A stretch of DNA of 64,000 nucleotides, from the NCBI GenBank assembly GCA_963675135.1, contig OY776124.1, positions 9,624,677 to 9,688,676 on the forward strand. Direction: 5' to 3'. Shown in pieces: positions 12,052-23,649 of the stretch. Positions within the stretch are counted from its first letter, which is position 1; each line of letters starts with the position of its first letter. The notes under the pieces were generated by a model. It saw only the letters and a program-made list of their open reading frames with translations. It made no database searches and had not been told where the DNA came from. The position numbers and the translations under genes were made by a program. Source of the stretch: Galeopsis tetrahit (Eukaryota; Streptophyta; Magnoliopsida; Lamiales; Lamiaceae).

Positions 12052-13600
12052 CACTTTTGACCTGCCACGAATAAGTTCAAGAAAATAATTTATTAGTTTG
12101 GCCAAATTCTGGCTTTCCCTCTTGAAAATGACACGTGAACATCATCAGAGGCAACCAACATGGAAAATTTGGGCATGCACGTGTATACACAAGTGTTTAA
12201 AAAAATAAAATAGGTTAGTTCGTAACTTGGTTGACTTAAAATACTGATAATAAGTAGTCTCCAATGTGAACATGTGATCAATTGAAGGAAAATAAGTATG
12301 AAACTCTAAATAGAGTTGTCTTCACATGATCTCATCTCACCACCTAATAGTGCTCATACCAATCAATCAAGCATAAAATATAAAAAAGTGTGACAATTGC
12401 AAGAATAAAAAATATGCAATGATGATATTTTGAATTGTTTTGGAAGTATAAACCTTTTTCATGTGTAATTTTTTTACAATTGTATTTTTATTAAAAAAGC
12501 CTTTTTCATGAAATCTTATTTAGATGCCTTATGCCTTTTTAAGCTCTGGAATTTGCATTTATCTTTTTGTTTCACACACTATCCTTCTTACTACTTGTGC
12601 ATACCCAATTTCAACATTCTGGATCTGCAACTGATCATCAAACAAAAGGAACAAGACAAGGAACATAACTGCAGCTTTACAACAAATAAGCAAAGGAAGA
12701 TATACGTCTGATCATAAACAGAACCAGGTCTTATGCATTGGCAACTTGTAAATACATCTCCTAGAATGCCATGTATGATTCATCCACACTTAATCATTAA
12801 GAAATTGGCATATTTTCCTACAGATGATCTCCAGCAAGAATTTCACCGTAACTAACAAATCAACCAGGAGAAGAGCTCATAGGTATAGTCAATGATGATA
12901 AACATTGTACACAAAAGAAGTACAGTATAGTTTTTTTGGCAAATCAGCTATTAATTCCAGAAAATAACAAAAACTTGGGAAAGAAACTTACAATTAATTA
13001 AATTAACACGGTTTGAGGCAGAAACTAGAAACTAGTAGCAATAACCATAACTAAGAAAGAAAGAATGACATAATTCCCCACTTCGATCATTGTACATTTT
13101 CACAACGCATGCAGAAACTGTATAAACACACAATTACGCAAGAAGCTACATTTTCCACTCAAATTATTCAATAGAAGACGTAATGAATGAAGAAAACTAA
13201 CTTGCAGGCAGTTCAAATTTCTGGAAATTCTAAATTGTGTCATTAATACGATACTAATCCACACACCAGAGGCTCAATTCCGAAAATTTACTGAGGAAAG
13301 TCTGGAATTCGACGAGAATTTTGGTTTTGTTGCGAACTACACCAGTTACAAAATCTACCGCACATTTGCAAATATACAGAGTATAAATCAAAAAAGGGTA
13401 GATAATGTAGCTGGTGCAGTTCACAGCGTTGACAGCAACCCACAGATTCACGGCGCCGAAACCCTAATATCGGAAATCGACTCACATCGGCGATGAGTAG
13501 CTGGTGAATTTGGGATCGGATTTGGGCATAAACCCGGTTAAGGTGGAAACTCTTAAAATAAAAGTTATAGTGGCGTTTAATTTGAATGAACAAAATATTT
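12052..13600 (-). other. 5' region of the IQD gene (leader and probable UTR intron)
   Basis: Upstream of the IQD start codon. A GC-richer patch at about 13440-13510 on the minus strand could be the first non-coding exon and transcription start, since IQD genes often carry a leader intron. No coding frame is supported here. Confidence 0.35.
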
Positions 13601-14894
13601 AAATCGGGTCTAAACTGCTATTCAAATATCTTAAAATTATCTTACGGAGTATTTGTTATTTTTATTCTACTTTATTAGTTAAAAATAACTTTTGTATCCT
13701 TTATTTTATAGGAGTATCATTTAATATTAATAAACAATTTCATTATTAAATTAAAGATGAAATAAAAATGAGATCAAAGGAATAATAATTATTTGTTGAT
13801 GGAGTGTAATTTTTTATGAATTATATTTATTTTAAAATGAAGTAAGATGGGTCATTTAATTTAGTGTTGAATTAAGGTAAGGTAAGAATATGTAATTAAA
13901 ATAATTTTTTTTTTATTGATATTCATAATTGGAATGTATCATTCGTTCAATATTGATTGAAAAGATGAATGATAAAGAATACGATGCATGAATAATAAAA
14001 TAAAACTAGGGGTGATTGGTTTGCTAAAAGGAATCGAAAATGATTTGGTATAAGGTAAAGATAGTTGTCCAAATTCTGTACATCAAGAATTACTCTTGAT
14101 TAAAAAGATGGATGATTAATGTATAATGTATTAATATAATCGTTCATTTAAAAAGATGGATAATTAATGCATTAATATAATCGTTTGTTCTATATCGATT
14201 GAGACACATTAATATAATCGGTCGTTCTAATAAATAAGACGACGCATGATGAACGATTATATTAATGAGATTTTATTCTAAATACGTCCTAAACTTCTAC
14301 ACATTAATATAATAACCGTTCTTTCAATCTCGTTCCTCCCTAATAAATCAAGCATTCCCATCCCTTTTCCGAATGGGAAAAATGATTCAATTTGATTTTT
14401 GAGTCTCAAATTTAGATTAATGAAGCTTTCTAAATTATAATTCATGTACAAATAATTTAAACAATCATAGATTTGCTCTTATAGGTTTCTTCAATCCAAA
14501 CAACAAATAATAATTTTGATAAGAAATAATTAAATACCTGGAAAACGTCTCTTGCAATTCCTGGAGGTGAATTTATAGATTCATAAAGAAACCATGGTTA
14601 AATTACTGGAGAATTTCCAAAAAAGAGAAAAAAAAAATGCAGAGTGTTTTTTAATGTTGTGAATATAATAATGAAGAGAATGAATGTTAGAGGAGAATAT
14701 TTCTTGTTGAAGAAAATGCGGTCAAGAGTATTCAGCGGCGTTGCATCAAAACTTTTACCATTAACCATTTTTTAAAAACCATTATATTTAATTTTTAGGG
14801 TAAAATATTATTTTCGTTTTTGTCCTTTACTTTAAAATTAATTATCTATATTTACAAAACTCGATGTTTTAGTCTTTATAACGTCAAATATATA
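13601..14894. other. AT-rich spacer with loose ATTAATATAATCG repeats
   Basis: No gene seen. Between about 14110 and 14320 a motif close to ATTAATATAATCGTTC recurs at least four times in both orientations with surrounding GATGGAT words. This may be a decayed MITE or a simple-repeat expansion. Confidence 0.45.
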
Positions 14895-15160
14895 CTCCAT
14901 TTGTTCTGAGATGACTTGCACGAGTTGATCGACACACTTTTTAAGAAAATGAGATTTAGTGGTTGGTGATGTAAGATAACTGATGGGTATTTTAGGTGAT
15001 TTTGTGAGGTGTAAAATAAAATGTAGGTAAAAAATGAGTGACAATTTTGAAAATAAATTAATGTTGGGAGGATATTAATTTTGTGGGTTATTTCTATATT
15101 AAGAGTGTGCAAGTAATCTTGAGACGTAAAAGTGTGCAGGTAATCACGGGACGAGGAGAG
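14895..15160. mobile_element. Stowaway MITE (same family as 63330-63603)
   Basis: Flanked by TA on both sides. The interior (GATGACTTGCAC, then TTTAGTGGTTGGTGATGTAA, then AATGAGTGACAATTTTGAAA, then AGAGTGTGCAAGTAAT) aligns end to end with the fresher copy in the BSL intron. Here the left terminus has decayed to CTCCATTTGTTCTGAG, and the right end carries a small extra copy of the AGTGTGCA(A/G)GTAAT segment. Confidence 0.8.
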
Positions 15161-15509
15161 TATATATTATTTTGTGTCTGAATTAAACACTGAACATTTA
15201 TAACCAGATTGTTGTCGATATGCGAGTCTTTAACTCTATCAAAATCAGCATCATTGTCTAATATATTATTTTTCTCAAATCGAATGAGTTACCACTGCTT
15301 ATCGATAAAATGACTAAAATACATAAGTTTGTAAAAAATATAATTAATTTTAAAGTCGAAAAATTTAAAGGATAAAAATTTAAACAGGTACAATTCAAAG
15401 GACACAAATTGTATTTTCCCTCTATTTTTTTCTTTATCAATTTTTTTCATATAAAACTAACTCAAATAATAATGCAAACCTTTTTATTTTCGCGCAAAAC
15501 TAACAGAAA
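15161..15509. other. Spacer, no gene seen
   Basis: AT-rich sequence between the MITE and the TIR element. No supported features. Confidence 0.4.
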
Positions 15510-16244
15510 GGGTTGGGGTATATACCCCTCCAGCTTTATTAGATACACTCTCCCGATACATATACTACCCTTAAAGTACCTCTGAGATAGATGCACTCCC
15601 CCCAAATTGTCTATTATACCCCTTTATCTTAAAAATTGGTATGATACATGCACACCCCCATAAAACCCTAATTTCCTCATTTCTTCCCCAATCCTCCTTT
15701 CCCCCTCATTCCCTCCTTCCCCTTCGTTTCTCTAAGCCACCGCCGCCCCAAGCCACCTCCTCCGGCGCCGCCCGCTCCAACGTCGCCGCCCTGAAGAAAC
15801 AGGTAGGTTTTTTATTTTTTTATTTCTGCAAGCGGCGGCGCCGCCCCTCTCGCCTAGCGGCGCCGCCGCCTCCTCCCCACCGCCCTCTTCACCCCCTCCC
15901 CTCCTCCTCTCGCTGTCGCACTCCCCCTTCCTCCCCCATTTTTTCTATTTTTTTTCTGCAACTAATTAGCGGCGCAGCGGCGCCGCCCCCTCCCCTAGCG
16001 TCGCCGCCTCCGTCCCCTCCCCCAGCGTCGCCGCCTCCGCCCCTTCTCTCGGCCTCCACCGCCGTGAAAGTTGAAACCCTCCCCCAAATCGTCACAGGTT
16101 TTTTTTTTGTTTTTTTTTTTTCGACTATTTTGGGTCGCCTAAAAACCCTCTCGTCGTCGACAATAGTTCGTCGATGAGAGTGTTTTTGGCCGACCCAAAA
16201 TGGCCGAAAATTTCAATTTTCTTAAAAAAAAAAAAACAACGGAG

Positions 16245-16375
16245 TACTTTTGGTCGACAAACCAGAGTTGATCGGATTACTTTTGGTCGACAAACCAGAG
16301 TTGATCGGATTACTTTTGGTCGACAAACCAGTGTCGACCGGAGGGTTTTTGGTCGACTCTGGTTTGTCGACCAAA
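16245..16375. repeat. Tandem repeat plus hairpin (GGTCGACAAACCAGAG)
   Basis: A unit of about 33 bases beginning ACTTTTGGTCGACAAACCAG occurs three times in a row, followed by an inverted copy ACTCTGGTTTGTCGACC near 16355-16371. The last part can therefore fold back on the earlier copies. Confidence 0.8.
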
Positions 16376-16439
16376 ATAAAGTTTACTTTTTTTATTTTCA
16401 AAGTCTGATTTTTAAAATTTCTAAATTTATTTTGTGGCT

Positions 16440-16562
16440 GCCGGAGGTGCGGCGGCGGCCGTCGTTTGTTGAGCGGCGGCGACCGTCGTTTGTTGAGCGA
16501 CGGCGACCGTCGTTTGTTGGGCGGCGGCGGCCGTTTGTGGATTGCGGCGGCGGCCGTTTGTG
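16440..16562. repeat. 24-base GC-rich minisatellite
   Basis: About four to five imperfect copies of a unit around GCGGCGACCGTCGTTTGTTG, the last copies shortened to GCGGCGGCCGTTTGTG. The repeat stays open in one plus-strand frame only because the unit length is a multiple of three. Confidence 0.8.
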
Positions 16563-16738
16563 GGTAGGGTTAGGTTAGTGATAGAATTAGGGTTAGTTTA
16601 AATTTAAATTGAAGGGGAGTGTATCTATCTTTGTGTTTTTTAATAAAGGGTAAAACAGGTATTTTACATGATTATTTAATTAATAAAAGTGAAGGGAGAG
16701 TGTATTAAACAAAGCTGGAGGGGTATGTACCCCAACCC

Positions 16739-17316
16739 ATTCTTCATAGCCGATCCTAATGGATCAACGATTGACTTTTAAGTATTCTCAAGAAGCTTTA
16801 AAAAAAAAAAAAGTATTCACAAGAAAGTGCAAAAAAATAGTGTGCCATACATAGTTCCACGCCTATATTGCAAGAAGTTATTGAATCCTCACGATTTTAG
16901 TTCGCATATTCACAATTTAAAATTCAATTTTTTTTTTTTTAGAAAATAACTCATTATAAAAGAATTGAATTAATGTCACTCTGTTATGAGATTTCAAAAT
17001 GTGATTAATGTCGTCTCGCACTAAAACACCTTCGAGCTCAACCCAAATGCCATCGAGAATACAGTCTTCTGGACCAAATACTCATTCTCGTTTGTTGATG
17101 GTCGCCACGATATTCAAATACAGTAGAAGTTGTAGCGTTTGCAGCTCTGAATACTTTTCAATATTGTTTTGAAGTTATAAATTTACAGTCATACATACAC
17201 ATTAATTAGTAATTTTGATGCGTGTTGTTATTTTATCAATTTCGGCATGTCCATGGGTTAATTTTTTTAAATATTTATTATAGATGTTAGAGTAACGCTC
17301 TAATTTTATTTAAATA
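16739..17316. other. Spacer, no gene seen
   Basis: AT-rich. A poly-A tract lies near 16800 and a poly-T tract near 16930. No coding or mobile feature supported. Confidence 0.4.
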
Positions 17317-17578
17317 CTCCCTCCTTCCATGAAAAGTAGGGACATGGGGATGGGGCACAAGTTTTAAGAAAATTGTAGATAAAGTAGATAAAGTAAGGGT
17401 ATTATAGGGTATTGTGGGATCAATTGTGAATAAAGTGATTGTTTAGGAATAAAGTTGATGGCAAATTGAGTAATTAAGTGATAGTTAAAGGGTGATAGTT
17501 TCCATAAAGTGTATGTGACTACTTTTCGTGGACAAAGAATATGTGTCAAATGGGACTACTTTTCGTGGACGGAGGGAG
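17317..17578. mobile_element. Stowaway MITE
   Basis: Begins CTCCCTCCTTCCATGAAAAG and ends CTTTTCGTGGACGGAGGGAG, an inverted terminal repeat typical of plant Stowaway elements, with TA target dinucleotides on both sides. Near the right end the segment GGGACTACTTTTCGTGGAC is echoed about 40 bases upstream. No coding capacity. It is a different family from 14895-15160. Confidence 0.85.
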
Positions 17579-17628
17579 TATATATTATACATATAAGAGG
17601 AAAATTTAATCACAAAAACTTATATAAA

Positions 17629-18275
17629 GGGTTAATTGCAAAAACAAAAACAAAAAAATCACCGCACCTTGTTGTTTATCAATTACAACATACTCCATCA
17701 TTTTTGTTTTTACTCAAGATATACCAATTTTTTAAGTTTTGCAATTTAATGCACCTACCTATTTTTCGACAATACATAAATGATGTGAATGCCGAAACTG
17801 CATTAAAGTGTTACACATATATGTCCACGTAAATTTCATGACTGATGAATAAAATATTTTCTTATTATTATTATTTTTCAAAACGTTTTTAAGTAAAAAT
17901 AATATGTAAAATTTCAGATTAGTTTTTATGGACTATGTTTTGGAGAATGGTGGATGCGGTCCTATTCTTTTAAGTTTTGAGGAAAATTGATAATAATCAA
18001 ATCGATTTATGATTTATTTTTAAAAATAATTTTTAGTATTGTTTTTAGTTAAAAACGATTTTTTTAGTTGGAAATGTTTTAAAAAAAAAATCATCAACTG
18101 GTATAGTGACATCTATGTGGCACCTCAGCAGCTTTGAAAATTAAACCACATTGTGATTTAATTGTTATTATAAAAATAGATAGATGCATTAAATTGCAAA
18201 ATTAAAAAAGATGGTATACCTAATTAAGGTAAATTAAAATTAAAAAAAAATACAAATAATCTATCACCAACTATT
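17629..18275. mobile_element. TIR element with long inverted arms
   Basis: The left arm contains AAGTTTTGCAATTTAATGCA and ATATACCA. The right arm contains the inverse TGCATTAAATTGCAAAATTA and TGGTATACC, each within arms of roughly 100 bases. The outer left end starts near GGGTTAATTGCAAAAACA, a common end type of plant non-autonomous TIR elements. Exact ends and target duplication were not resolved. Confidence 0.6.
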
Positions 18276-18777
18276 TTTTTATAAGAAGTATTTCACACCA
18301 CTGACACCAGTGTTGCTCAACTACAATTATATTTAAATATATATTTTACATATTAGAGAAAAAAGTACTCATACACCACTAATATCTTTTTAGTGAAAAT
18401 AATTAGTAATTTCCAGTTTAAATCACAAATACTTTTAGCAAAATTTAAATATACACATTAATTGTACACACATTAGTTTCAACAAGTTTTTGTCTACATA
18501 TATTATATAATCTTAACAAATAGTTTAATGCATATATTATTATATTCGTATTGAATCATAACACTAATTAGTATATTATCATTATTGGAAGATGTTATGA
18601 ATTTAGAATTAGAATATGTATGGATTTATTTAAATTAAATCAATTCCCCGTAATATAATAGAGATACGATTTGTTATTAGTTTAAATCAACTGCATAAAT
18701 TATATATATATATATATATGTAATTTTTTTTTTATTATTATTATTTTTTTTGACAAAGAGACATATATATATATATA
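18276..18777. other. AT-rich spacer with AT microsatellites
   Basis: No gene seen. (AT)n runs at about 18702-18719 and 18763-18777; the second forms the insertion site of the hAT-like element that follows. Confidence 0.5.
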
Positions 18778-18821
18778 TAGGGGTGGGAATGGGTCAGGCT
18801 ACCCGACAGGAGCCTACGGCT

Positions 18822-19520
18822 TAGGGTTGACAACGGGGCGGGTATGGGACGGGTTTGACATTTCCCAGGACCCGCCCCGCCAAAATTTTCTAGACCCGTT
18901 ACCCGTCCCGCCCCGCTTCAATACCCGTCAAAACTCGCCCCGTTTTGCCCTTTGAACCCGGCGGGTAAACCCGCCCCGCCATCACTTTTTTTTAAAAATT
19001 TATTTATTTTAAAAAATAGCACATTAAAATCAACTCTTAAAACTACAATAAAACATCAATTCCAACATCAAATAAAACATAAAATTTTTAATAAAACATA
19101 AAGTTATAAACAACTAATCACAGAATAAATAAATAATCTAAGGATCTAAGTCTTTTTTGAAAATAGAGTAAATCGGCTGCAATTTTAGAAGCCATCCTAA
19201 ATCCGCAGAAATAAAGTAAAGTAAATCAATAAATCCTACAACCACTCTATATAATCTAATTAGTTAGAATTCTTAGATGTCTTACCAATGGAGAGGGGAG
19301 AATTAATAAATTAATATTATATATATATATATTAATTTTTAATATATATATACGGGTCGGGGTCGGGTATATGTAATCCCATTACCCGGCCCATACCCGG
19401 CGGGTATTCGTTGACCGGGTATTTACCCGCCCCGGGACCCGTTTGACCGGGTATTTACCCGCCCCGTACGGGCCGGTTTTATGCGGGTCCGGGTTTTTAC
19501 CCGCCCCATTGCCAACCCTA
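18822..19520. mobile_element. Nested hAT-like element with 8-bp target duplication
   Basis: The 699-base element starts TAGGGTTGACAACGGGGCGG and ends with the inverted form CCGCCCCATTGCCAACCCTA. It is flanked on both sides by the 8-base duplication CTACGGCT (18814-18821 and 19521-19528). Many internal copies of CCCGCCCCG and its complement fill both subterminal regions. No transposase frame is present, so it is non-autonomous. Confidence 0.9.
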
Positions 19521-20307
19521 CTACGGCTCGGCCTACTAAAACTCGGCTCGACTCGTTTAATAAATAAGTCGGGCTCAATCTTTTTTAAAAGCCCATTTAA
19601 TTAAAGAGGTCAGGACTAAGCTTTTTTATAGGCCTTCTAGGCCCGCCGACTTATTTAAATTAATTTATATATATATATATATATATAATATTATTAATAT
19701 ATAATTTATAAAAATATAATATAATATATATGATACACCGCTTAGAGAAACTCTAAAAGTAATCTCAAACACGTTTATAAAAAAAAAAAAATGCACACTC
19801 GATCGAAGCACGCTCGCTGCACACTCGATCCAATCTAAGTTAACATTCTATGATTTATATTTATTTTTTTATTGTTTGTTCATTCTTAGTAGAGTATTAT
19901 TAGTATGCCTTAAAAAATATATTCTCAAATGGTTGATAATTTGTAATGTATTTAGTACTAGTTTTTTTATCCATCATCTTGGGTAACTTCTTATAATACC
20001 ATATAAGATATAAGGCGTTTCCTGATTAAGCATGATGTGCCTCTTTTTTTCTATTTTTATTTTTGCACAGTGCTCGCAACGTGAAGATGAGATTATCTTG
20101 AAGAATTGATATATATATTTTTTTTTGTAATGGTTGAGTTATTTTTTTTTTTTTAATATTTGTTATTGTTTTTTATGATTTTGTGGTACTTGTAATTCAA
20201 TTATTGTATTTTATTTTATTTTATTTTGAAATACACTTAAAAGACCTTTAAAAGGCTTTCGGGTCAGACCTATTTATTAAAAAGGTCATGTCAAGCCTTT
20301 AAAAAAA

Positions 20308-21511
20308 GGGCGCGGTTATAGACACACACCAATCTATTGAGGACACCCACAGTAAAATGAGGACACCCACGGTAAAAATACAAAAATACCCTTCCCCTAT
20401 TAAAACCTTAAAACCCTATATCTATCTTCACTCATTCATTTGGTACACCCCCAATTTTCGCCTCCTCCCTTTTCCTCCCATGAGCGGCGTCGTCATCCCC
20501 CTCCTCTCGTTGCCGGCTTCCCCTACCCTCCTCTCGGCGTCGGCGGCCTCCTCTCGGCGTCGGCGGCCTCCTCTCGGCGCCAACGACTTATTAAAAAAAA
20601 GTTCTCCAACTCCGTCGTTTCTCTCTTGGTCGGCGGCCTCCCGTCGCACCCCCTCCCCTTCGCGCCCGTTCGCGGCCGCACCCCCTCCCCTTCGCGCCCG
20701 TTCGCGGCCGCACCCCCTCCCTCTCCTATTAATTTCCTCCGTCGCCGCCCAGCCCACAACGCCAAATAGCCCACGTCGCAGCGCCGCCCAAGAGCCTCCC
20801 TCTCCAGTCGTCGCCTCCCTTCCCCTGTAAAAAAAATAAAATCTGTGTTTGGGAAACCACACCGCCGCATCTGTTTGAATAAGTCGGCCCCTCTCCACAA
20901 GAAATCGACCCCCTCCCCACCAGAAATCGGCCCCTTTTCAAGGTAGGCTTTTTTGAAAAATTTAGGACAATCTGTGTTTTTGGGAAAATTTACGGTTTTT
21001 TTTTTTAATTTTAGGGGTTTTAGAAGTTTTGTAATTATTTTCGAACATATTGAGTTTTTTTTTGGAAAAAAAATCGAACGATCAGTGTTTGTTTTGGAAA
21101 TTTTTTTGAACAACTTGAATTTGTTCAGGCAAAAATTTCGAACAAGATGTTCGTTCTTTTTTTCAGGACAAATTTGATTTGAGTTGTTTTGAAATTTTTT
21201 TCGAATATATTGAGTTTGTTCATTAAAAAAATTTGGACATCTCAACTTTTGTTTCTCGAAATTTTGCCAGTTAAGAATTTTTTTTTTTTTGTTGATTTTC
21301 TTGTGGACGGACGGTGTTTGTTCAGGGTGGTGTTTGTTTTTTTGTGGACGGACGGTGGGTGGGGATGATTCTGTTGAAATGTAACGGGGTGTACTCATCT
21401 TGGTTTTTTTTTTGCAAGAGTGGTAAAAGGGACATTTTACATGTCACTTATCATTAAAAAAAGTTTTGGTGGGTGTACTCAATAGGTTGGTGTGTGTCTA
21501 TAACCGCGCCC
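20308..21511. mobile_element. Nested Mutator-like element with 9-bp target duplication
   Basis: Terminal inverted repeats of about 43 bases: GGGCGCGGTTATAGACACAC at the left, and its complement GTGTGTCTATAACCGCGCCC at the right. Flanked by the 9-base direct repeat TTAAAAAAA (20299-20307 and 21512-21520). Nine-base duplications plus long TIRs are the hallmark of Mutator-superfamily elements. The GC-rich, proline/serine/arginine-rich open frames at 20357-20898 arise from minisatellites and are not supported as genes. Non-autonomous. Confidence 0.88.
20525..20715. repeat. GC-rich minisatellites inside the Mutator-like element
   Basis: Two arrays. Around 20530-20578 there are three copies of CCTCCTCTCGGCGTCGGCGG. 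Around 20643-20715 there are two and a half copies of a 34-base unit beginning GCACCCCCTCCCCTTCGCGC. Confidence 0.8.
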
Positions 21512-21614
21512 TTAAAAAAAGCCTATGAGAGGTCATGGGCCAGGCTTGGGCCCAAATTTTATATACCAGGCCCAAACTCTTTTCTTAAGGTCTGGCCTGG
21601 CCCATTCCCACCCC

Positions 21615-21616
<2 letters not shown>

Positions 21617-21652
<36 letters not shown>
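21617..21652. repeat. AT microsatellite
   Basis: An uninterrupted TA dinucleotide run directly abutting the right terminus of the outer hAT-like element. Confidence 0.85.
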
Positions 21653-21657
<5 letters not shown>

Positions 21658-22060
21658 AGTTATTGCGGTGGTATATTTGTTTGCCATAATCTATTTTTTT
21701 AATGTGATTTTACCGTAATACCCTCGTTAAATAAAATATTAATTCAATATTCAACTAGAGGTATTTTTGACCTTTGTAATTTATAATTCACTATATTCAT
21801 TATTCAATTCGTAGAAAAAATGTATATTTAATTCACAATATTTAATTGTGCTAATCTAGTGATATGTTTGTATTTGACAATAAAAAGGTTTTGGATTAAA
21901 AGGAAGAAAGAAAAGATAAATGTCATAAGTTCACAAGTCGAACTAGAGGCCAAGGTGTCATCGAAATATGGTACACCCCTAAATACGACCTAGCAATAAA
22001 AGCGATTAAAATTTCCGAAGAAAAATAGATCAATCTAGGAATTTGAAGTCGGTTGAAGGA
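21653..22060. other. Spacer, no gene seen
   Basis: AT-rich DNA between the hAT-like element and the LINE-type pseudogene. No supported features. Confidence 0.4.
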
Positions 22061-23649
22061 CTATGGAGGGTCATATGCATCACCCCTACTACCCTTGAAC
22101 TTGGAGACACGGGTGAAATCACTATCAAGCTCTGGCGGTTGGTTGATAGTGTAGTTCGTGCAGGCTCGAGCCTCGAATTCATTGATAGCGCTGTCCGGGA
22201 TTTGGTGATGGGATAGGCTCCCATCAGGCCTCCTGGGGCTACTACATTTCTTCGTGGAACAAGTCGAGGCTGCCCGAGTAGGGGTAGGAACATCGTTGGC
22301 GGTAGCTTCCAAATTTGGATTGTTGTTGGCCGCTACAGGCACAGGATCCTCTGAGGGCTCATTCATGTTGAGAATGGAGAAGGAGTTGCTCATTGGGACC
22401 GGATCGACATCGATATCCGAGGAGGGGTTCCGCGAGGTGCTCGGGGCTGGAGGTCTGAGGGAGAAGGCCTCGACCGTCTTATGTGTCGGGTCCTACCACG
22501 GGAGTTGTCGCGAGGAGGCGGCGGGGCCTGTCCCATAGCGCAACGAGCAGACACGTGTCCAACTACCTTATAGTGGTTGCAGAACTCCGAAATCTGCTCA
22601 TATAGCACCTCCACCGTCACAAATTGTTCCTCACATTCAAGGACCAGCCGCTCCAAAAGAGGTTGTTTCATACCCACCTCGACCAAGATTCTAGCATATT
22701 GAGCCATGGTCTTAGCTGCTGTGTGATCGTCCATCTTAACGAGCTTGCAAACCGCCGATGTCGCAGCTGAGAGAACCGTGGACTACCAAAGTTCAATCGG
22801 GAGGCCGAGGAGGTGTACCCAGACTTGAGCCGACGAGGTTGGCGCCTGGTTCAGATTGAAACCGGGAGACCATTTTTGTAGCCGAATTGAACTTGGGCCC
22901 AGTTGCCAATCTCGTCTCCTAAAAATACGATCACACTCTTTCAAAAGGTGAAATTTGAGAATAACAAATCCTTTTCTGATTGGTACAGCAGAAAGGCTCC
23001 CATGGAGGGACCAAGACTCGACGAGCCTCTTCGACAACTCAGCATACAGGATTGGGGCTCTTCCACGAGGGGTGATTAAGCGAGCAATCAAAGCATCCTT
23101 GAATTCGTTCACTCCAGCCTGTAACGTGGCATTATCGATCGAGATCGTGAAGTAATCTCCCTTCTTACATAGACGCATGTGTTCAGGGGAAACGACTGGG
23201 CTCGTGGAGGGGCCACCGAGCAAGGCAGGCATCTCGGAAGAGGGCGGGGCTGAGGTGCTCTGTCCGACTAGGGCAGACATAAACGGGGTGGGAAACAGCA
23301 GCGTAGGTAGAGAGCTAACAAATTGTTCGAGAAACTCAGTGAACCCAAGAAAGTGCGCCTCCAAGGATGGGAGGTGGACATCGATGGGTACGGACTGATT
23401 AAGAGATTTCAAAAAGGCACTCAGTTCCGAAAATCGATGGATAAGCAGCTTAGCCAGAACAATTTCACCAGAAGAGAAATTGGCCAAGGACGGTGGGGTC
23501 GTCGGAGATGTAGACGGTGGGGTCGTCGGAGATGGAGATGGAGGTGAGGAATAAGCTGGGAGCTCGGGGGAGCGCACCTGCGTGCTATCAAGCGGCGACG
23601 GAGGGCGGCCGAGGTGGACAGAGAGGGAGGGATGGTCAATCGGGGCCAA
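22061..23649 (-). pseudogene. LINE ORF1-type protein pseudogene (DUF4283 plus zinc knuckle)
   Basis: A Pro/Ser-rich N-terminal region is followed by a DUF4283-like block (CDRIFRRRDWQLGPSSIRLQ, then WSPGFN, then VWVHLLGLPIELW) as in plant LINE ORF1 proteins. A TAG at 22783-22785 interrupts the frame right after IELW. The same frame then continues with MAQYARILVEV and a zinc-knuckle segment, in which the second expected Cys of the CX2CX4HX4C motif is Tyr (FCNHYKVVGHVSARC). A second stop at 22390 and a frameshift lead into a C-terminal NSFSILNMNE block. No endonuclease or reverse transcriptase follows, so it is a 5' fragment or a domesticated-type relative. The GC-rich sequence upstream to about 23943 may be its leader. 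Confidence 0.7.

Larger units (their letters stand above)
15510..16738. mobile_element. TIR DNA transposon, non-autonomous, MULE-like
   Basis: Terminal inverted repeats of about 45 bases: GGGTTGGGGTATATACCCC at the left is mirrored by GGGGTATGTACCCCAACCC at the right, and the inner parts (CTCCAGCTTTATTAGATACACTCTCCC type) also pair. The interior starts with a GC-rich, CCG/CTC-rich block, a poly-pyrimidine intron-like stretch and two minisatellites. The layout (long TIRs, GC-rich gene-like interior) resembles the element at 20308-21511, which has a 9-bp duplication. No clear target duplication was found here, so assignment to Mutator is inferred. Long open frames inside are products of repeat composition, not genes. 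Confidence 0.7.
18778..21616. mobile_element. Outer hAT-like element, host of two nested elements
   Basis: The termini TAGGGGTGGGAATGGGTCAG and (inverted) TAGGGGTGGGAATGGGCCAG match the common TAGGGGTGGGAA end of plant hAT elements. They lie in an AT microsatellite, so the 8-bp duplication is only approximate (TATATATA versus CATATATA). The element's own sequence, with the two insertions removed, is only about 0.9 kb of TC/AG-biased non-coding DNA: a non-autonomous element. A fragment of the same family is at 29520-29670. Confidence 0.75.

Noticed and set aside
15641..16578. Pro/Arg-rich open frames in the TIR element at 15.5-16.7 kb
   Set aside because: Repeat-driven frames within a non-autonomous transposon; no recognisable protein.
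20357..21398. Long overlapping open frames on both strands (up to 291 codons) in the Mutator-like element
   Set aside because: They arise from GC-rich minisatellites with units that avoid stops, overlap each other in several frames, and show no domain or splice context.
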